Shown here: positions 60,731-64,000 of the stretch, piece after piece | Position numbering within the stretch: the first letter of the stretch is position 1 | How the letters are laid out: each line of letters begins with the position of its first letter | From: RBG-13-51-18 sp050014095 | GTDB lineage: Bacteria > Chloroflexota > Dehalococcoidia > Dehalococcoidales > RBG-16-60-22 | DNA: 64,000 nt | NCBI GenBank assembly: GCA_050014095.1 | Contig: JBEKDZ010000001.1 | Span: 248,001-312,000 of the forward strand | Reading direction: 5' to 3' | The notes under the pieces: generated by a model | Databases searched by the model: none | Told to the model about the DNA's origin: nothing | The model's input: the letters and a program-made list of their open reading frames with translations, nothing else | Program-made: the position numbers and the translations under genes

Positions 60731-61489
60731 ATGAGTTCAACATCGCCAGATTTATCAATATTCAAAAAATTTAATTTTAAGTTAAAACCCATCGGCATCA
60801 AGTTCCTCCTTTTTAAGCCGGACGGCATAAGGAAACTCAATAAAAAACTGGCTATTTGTGAAATGATGCGGGAAGCCCAAAGAGCCAAGCCTTTTTACGC
60901 CGCAATAGATAATTTTAACTGTGTAGCGCCGATACTCCTGGGCATGGCGGAGGGGGACCCGGTTTATGAAAGCGGCCATATCGGGCCAACGCTGGGTATA
61001 TTTGAAGAAGCCCGCGCCAACCGCAGGCTTTATTATTACCTCACCAAGCTCGAGAAAAACAGCGTCAACTACGTGGCTTTCGCTTCTTTAGATAAGCTAA
61101 CCTTCACGCCGGACGTATTAATCCTTTCCGCCGACCCCACCCAGCTGGAAATTATACTAAGGGCGATGTGCTACGCCACGGGCAAGATGTGGGAGAGCAA
61201 AGGAACGCCGGTGATAGCATGCGCCTGGCTAACCACCTACCCATACATAAGCGGCGAACTGAATTTTATCATCACCGATGTGTCCCACGGCATGAAAGCC
61301 AAGCAGGTATTCCCGCCAGGCACGATACTGATATCCATCCCCTTCGATAAGATTAACCCAATCATCGAAGGGCTGCAGAAGATAGAGTGGCTGCCGGCGC
61401 TTTACACCAAGGGACGAGAGTACCACGACCGCAAGTTTGAAGAGGTCGCGGCGTCACTGCATAAGAAGCTGGAAAAAGACGGGAAGTAG
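60731..61489 (+). CDS. DUF169-family protein
   Basis: A 252-residue protein of the DUF169 family, common in anaerobes: LKPIGIKFL near the start, KLAICEMMREAQRAKPFYAA, NCVAPILLGM, GPTLGIFEEARANRRLYYYL, DVLILSADPTQLEIILRAM and ISIPFDKINPIIEGLQKIEW. A conserved Cys (FNCVAP, residue 64) is present. Function unknown. AGGAGGCG precedes ATG 60731. Confidence 0.85.
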   Translation: MSSTSPDLSIFKKFNFKLKPIGIKFLLFKPDGIRKLNKKLAICEMMREAQRAKPFYAAIDNFNCVAPILLGMAEGDPVYESGHIGPTLGIFEEARANRRLYYYLTKLEKNSVNYVAFASLDKLTFTPDVLILSADPTQLEIILRAMCYATGKMWESKGTPVIACAWLTTYPYISGELNFIITDVSHGMKAKQVFPPGTILISIPFDKINPIIEGLQKIEWLPALYTKGREYHDRKFEEVAASLHKKLEKDGK

Positions 61490-61520
61490 GGAACAATTTT
61501 TCAGGTGAACCTATCCCCCT

Positions 61521-61567
61521 ACCCCCTTCCCTTTGGTGTTTTGAAGGGAAGGGGGTTTTGGTTTTTT
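61521..61567 (+). terminator. Strong hairpin terminator after the DUF169 gene
   Basis: A perfect 13-bp stem: ACCCCCTTCCCTT (61521-61533) with AAGGGAAGGGGGT (61544-61556), followed by TTTTGGTTTTTTT. A second hairpin, AGAGGGAGCTTCGCCCCCTC, follows. These belong to the repeat family and cover most of the 197-bp gap. Confidence 0.75.
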
Positions 61568-61616
61568 TAGAGGGAGCTTCGCCCCCTCTTAGACACCCCC
61601 GTTGGGGGGAAGAGAG

Positions 61617-61645
61617 TTGCGGAAGACATAAAGCTGGCTTATACT
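61617..61645 (+). promoter_or_regulatory. Duplicated promoter before the DUF2971 gene
   Basis: TTGCGG (61617-61622), a 17-base spacer and TATACT (61640-61645). From AAGAC through AAAGCTGGCTTATACTTTAG and ATACGAT the sequence is nearly identical to 60678-60711. Confidence 0.65.
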
Positions 61646-61686
61646 TTAGATACGATCATAGGAGAGAAAACAGAGAAAATAATTAA

Positions 61687-62433
61687 ATGTATAAAAAAAA
61701 TGAGTTGTTCGAAACGCCACCAGCGCGCTTGAAAATATGGCGATATTTGGATTTTATCAAATTTTTTGATTTATTAGAACGCTCGAAACTTTTTTTTACA
61801 AGACTCGATAAATTGGAAGATCCTTTTGAAGGTGTAATATCAGAGAACGCATTGAAAGACTTTTTTACCAAACTCGGAGTAACACTAAATTCAGAGGAAA
61901 TTAATAGTTTTAGAAAATATTATGTTAAAGATTCGAGAATATATACTGCAGTTAGTTGTTGGCACTTAAATACTATTGAATCTGATTCTATGTGGAAGTC
62001 ATATATTAAAAACGGTGACGGTCTAGCAATACAATCTACAGTGAAACGTTTAGAGACTAGTCTAATAAAGAGCAAAAATGATATCTTTGTTAGCCGAATT
62101 ATATATGAAAACAAAGAATTTCTTTCTTCGAAAAAAAAATTATCTTTATTATTTTCTTATCCTGCAATATTTAAGGGAAAAGAATATAAACATGATGAAG
62201 AATTAAGAGCTATTATTCAAAAAGAACCCTTCCTAAATCCAGATCATCGCTTAAGACCTTTAGATAAAAATGGAATCTATGTTGATGTTAAACTAAATGT
62301 GTTAATTGCCAAAATAATCCTAGCTCCTAAATGCGACAAATGGAAATCTAACCTAATCGAAAAAATGTGTAAAAAACATGGGCTCGATATAGAAATAGTC
62401 TCATCTAGTTTAGACAATAAACCCATATTTTAA
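61687..62433 (+). CDS. AT-rich DUF2971-like protein
   Basis: A 248-residue protein with the DUF2971 pattern: IWRYLDFIKFFDLLERSKLF, FTRLDKLEDPFEG, VSCWHLNTIESDSMWKSYIK and GDGLAIQSTVKRL. Members are often found in mobile or defence-like regions, with unknown activity. It is strongly AT-rich compared with mtnP. It lies between a copied promoter and mtnP, only 14 bases upstream of the latter. Confidence 0.75.
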   Translation: MYKKNELFETPPARLKIWRYLDFIKFFDLLERSKLFFTRLDKLEDPFEGVISENALKDFFTKLGVTLNSEEINSFRKYYVKDSRIYTAVSCWHLNTIESDSMWKSYIKNGDGLAIQSTVKRLETSLIKSKNDIFVSRIIYENKEFLSSKKKLSLLFSYPAIFKGKEYKHDEELRAIIQKEPFLNPDHRLRPLDKNGIYVDVKLNVLIAKIILAPKCDKWKSNLIEKMCKKHGLDIEIVSSSLDNKPIF

Positions 62434-62447
62434 GTAGGAGGTCACTC

Positions 62448-63317
62448 ATGTCCCAACCACAGGCTAGAATCGGCGTTATCGGCGGCACGGGACTATACGA
62501 TATCGAGGGGATAACCGAGGTTAAGGAAGTCTACCCTAATACTCCCTTCGGTAAGCCGTCGGACGCTATATTAGTTGGGAAATTGGGTGGTATAGGCGTC
62601 GCCTTTCTGCCACGGCATGGGAGAGGCCACCGCATCTCCCCTAGCGAGGTGCCGTCCCGCGCTAACATTTACGCTTTAAAGTCGCTCGGCGTAGAATTTA
62701 TTATTTCGTCCAACTCCTGCGGGAGCTTTAAAGAGGAGCTTAAGCCGGGGCATTTGCTGATTCCCGACCAGATAATCGACCGCACGCGGGGTCGCGTCAG
62801 CACCTTTTTCATTGGGGGCATCGTCGCCCACATCCCGTTCGCCGACCCGTTTTGCCCGGTTTTGAGTGACATCATCTACCAGGCGGCTAAAGAAACGGGG
62901 GCGACTGTCCACGAGGGTGGGACGTTCGTTGCGATGGAGGGACCCGCTTTCTCCACCAGAGCAGAGAGCCACCTTTATAAATCATGGGGGGCAGACGTCA
63001 TCGGCATGACCGTGCTGCCGGAAGCCAAGCTGGCAAGCGAGGCAGAAATCTGCTATGCTTCCATCGCCTGCGTCACCGACTATGACAGCTGGCATGAAAC
63101 CCACGAAGCAGTCAACGTCGAAACTATATTAACGACGATGCGAAACAACATAAATTATGCGAAAAAGACTATCAAGCTGGCAGCGGGACGAGTGCCTGAA
63201 AAGCGAGAATGCGCCTGCGCTTCAGCTCTTCGTGGGGCGATAATTACCGACCCGGCAGCGATACCCGCCGCACAAAAGAAAAACCTCGACTTAATCATCG
63301 GGAAATACATAAAGTAA
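62448..63317 (+). CDS. mtnP: 5'-methylthioadenosine phosphorylase
   Basis: Cleaves methylthioadenosine to adenine and methylthioribose-1-P. The 289-residue PNP-family protein has GVIGGTGLYDIEGI, AFLPRHGRGHRISPSEVPSR, NSCGSFKEELKPGHLLIPDQ and MEGPAFSTRAES, then VIGMTVLPEAKLASEAEICY. It is the MTAP-type rather than the bacterial MTA/SAH nucleosidase. AGGAGGT precedes the ATG. It may now depend on the promoter upstream of the DUF2971 gene. Confidence 0.93.
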   Translation: MSQPQARIGVIGGTGLYDIEGITEVKEVYPNTPFGKPSDAILVGKLGGIGVAFLPRHGRGHRISPSEVPSRANIYALKSLGVEFIISSNSCGSFKEELKPGHLLIPDQIIDRTRGRVSTFFIGGIVAHIPFADPFCPVLSDIIYQAAKETGATVHEGGTFVAMEGPAFSTRAESHLYKSWGADVIGMTVLPEAKLASEAEICYASIACVTDYDSWHETHEAVNVETILTTMRNNINYAKKTIKLAAGRVPEKRECACASALRGAIITDPAAIPAAQKKNLDLIIGKYIK

Positions 63318-63320
63318 AAA

Positions 63321-63460
63321 TGTCATTCTGAGGAACGAAGAATCCCGAAGGGATATTCAATCTATAATACTTCTCTCCCTCAATGGGAGAGATTAGAGTG
63401 AGGGGAAATGCCAGGATTTCACCCTCACCTTGCCTTCCTCTCCCATTGAGGGAGAGGTAA
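63321..63460. repeat. Half GTCATTC repeat plus CTCTCCC hairpins
   Basis: TGTCATTCTGAGGAACGAAG with AATCCCGAAGGGAT, without its other end, followed by CTCTCCCTCAATGGGAGAG and CACCCTCACCTTGCCTTCCT then CTCCCATTGAGGGAGAGG. It fills the mtnP-metE gap. Confidence 0.8.
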
Positions 63461-63491
63461 AGAGGAAAAAGGGAGTAAGGGAAAGATTTTT

Positions 63492-64000
63492 ATGTCAAAT
63501 ACAGAGTTCAGCTGTTTACCTACTATCATCGGCAGCGTGCCCCATACCGACCCCCAAAAGGCATGTTCGCTGCTATTGCGTTTTTTAAAAGACATCCCCA
63601 CCTGGCCGCAGTTGCCCAGAAAGACGTTTTTAGAAAACATGTACGTCCAGTACAGCGAAGGCTTCCCCGGTGTAGTGGTAGAAAATAACCGTATTTATAT
63701 CGATACCGCCAAGGATTACACTAAAGCGCTGGAAACGCTCTATCAGGCCTATCTGGAAAACGATGCGACCAAATATGGTATGGGGCGGGACCATGTGGCG
63801 GGACTTTATGCCCTGTTGGAGCAGGACAAGCTATCCCCGAAGGCAGTCAAAGGATGTGTTACCGGGCCTTTATCCTGGGGCATGACCATTACCGATGAAA
63901 ACAAGCGGTCGATACTCTACCATGAAATTCTCGGCGATGCCGTCCCCAAGTTTTTAAAGCTCAAGGCTAAATGGGAAGAAAATGAGCTAAAGAAAATCTC
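63492..64000 (+). CDS. MetE-like methionine synthase family protein (5' part)
   Basis: Partial; runs off the window after 169 codons. It starts at ATG 63492 and shows LPTIIGSVPHTDPQKA, IPTWPQLPRKTFLENMYVQY, then VKGCVTGPLSWGMTI. The IGSVPHT start corresponds to the catalytic MetE domain, with no room for the large N-terminal MetE domain, so it is probably the short core-MetE type reported from Dehalococcoides. That type may take methyl from a corrinoid protein. The zinc ligands lie beyond the window. Confidence 0.78.
   Translation, partial: MSNTEFSCLPTIIGSVPHTDPQKACSLLLRFLKDIPTWPQLPRKTFLENMYVQYSEGFPGVVVENNRIYIDTAKDYTKALETLYQAYLENDATKYGMGRDHVAGLYALLEQDKLSPKAVKGCVTGPLSWGMTITDENKRSILYHEILGDAVPKFLKLKAKWEENELKKI

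Overview
The window looks like a chromosomal segment of an anaerobic bacterium of the phylum Chloroflexota, most likely class Dehalococcoidia. This is inferred from gene content, not from a marker-gene search. The main hints are an 11-subunit respiratory complex I without NuoE, NuoF and NuoG, indolepyruvate:ferredoxin oxidoreductase, a bifunctional phosphoglucose/phosphomannose isomerase, a short MetE-like protein, and many dispersed hairpin repeats between genes.

Layout. (1) 1-16.8 kb, plus strand: the S10-spc-alpha ribosomal superoperon in classical order from rplC to rplQ, with secY, adk, map, infA, rpmJ and rpoA, then truA, rplM and rpsI, closed by a hairpin terminator. It is entered after its promoter. 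(2) 17.0-17.5 kb: a YgjP-type metallopeptidase. (3) 17.7-29.5 kb, minus strand: two sugar-phosphate enzymes, two small membrane proteins, metK and ahcY, a gamma-glutamylcyclotransferase-like protein, a lipoprotein with a possible caspase-like fold, and a metal-uptake operon (fur-lgt-substrate-binding protein-permease-ATPase) behind a sigma70-type promoter and a Fur-box palindrome. (4) 29.7-34.2 kb, plus: iorA, iorB, an aminotransferase and a DinB-like protein. (5) 34.4-45.3 kb, plus: nuoABCDHIJK, three small genes, then nuoLMN. (6) 45.4-50.8 kb, minus: a lipoprotein, two short-chain dehydrogenases, thiolase, 3-hydroxyacyl-CoA dehydrogenase and enoyl-CoA hydratase. (7) 51.1-64 kb, plus: tldD-tldE, an AT-rich orphan, a DUF4352-type lipoprotein, a PAC2 protein, two GNAT acetyltransferases (one AAC(6')-like), mtnA, a PIG-L deacetylase, a SnoaL-like protein, DUF169 and DUF2971 proteins, mtnP, and the start of a MetE-like gene that runs off the window.

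How it fits together. Amino-acid and acyl-CoA oxidation (aminotransferase, IOR, thiolase/HBD/ECH) could feed reduced ferredoxin and other carriers to the truncated complex I. metK, ahcY, mtnP, mtnA and the MetE-like gene together cover much of SAM use and methylthioadenosine salvage. Lgt sits in the same apparent operon as a metal-binding lipoprotein that it would lipidate.

The most unusual layer is the intergenic DNA. At least four families of short palindromic repeats fill most non-coding gaps and are sometimes nested in each other. Four visibly AT-rich orphan genes (starts near 21341, 39719, 53945 and 61687) each lie beside such repeats. Two of them carry a scar: a second copy of the tldE 3' end with synonymous differences, and a duplicated promoter. 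I saw no tRNA, rRNA, CRISPR array, transposase or integrase.
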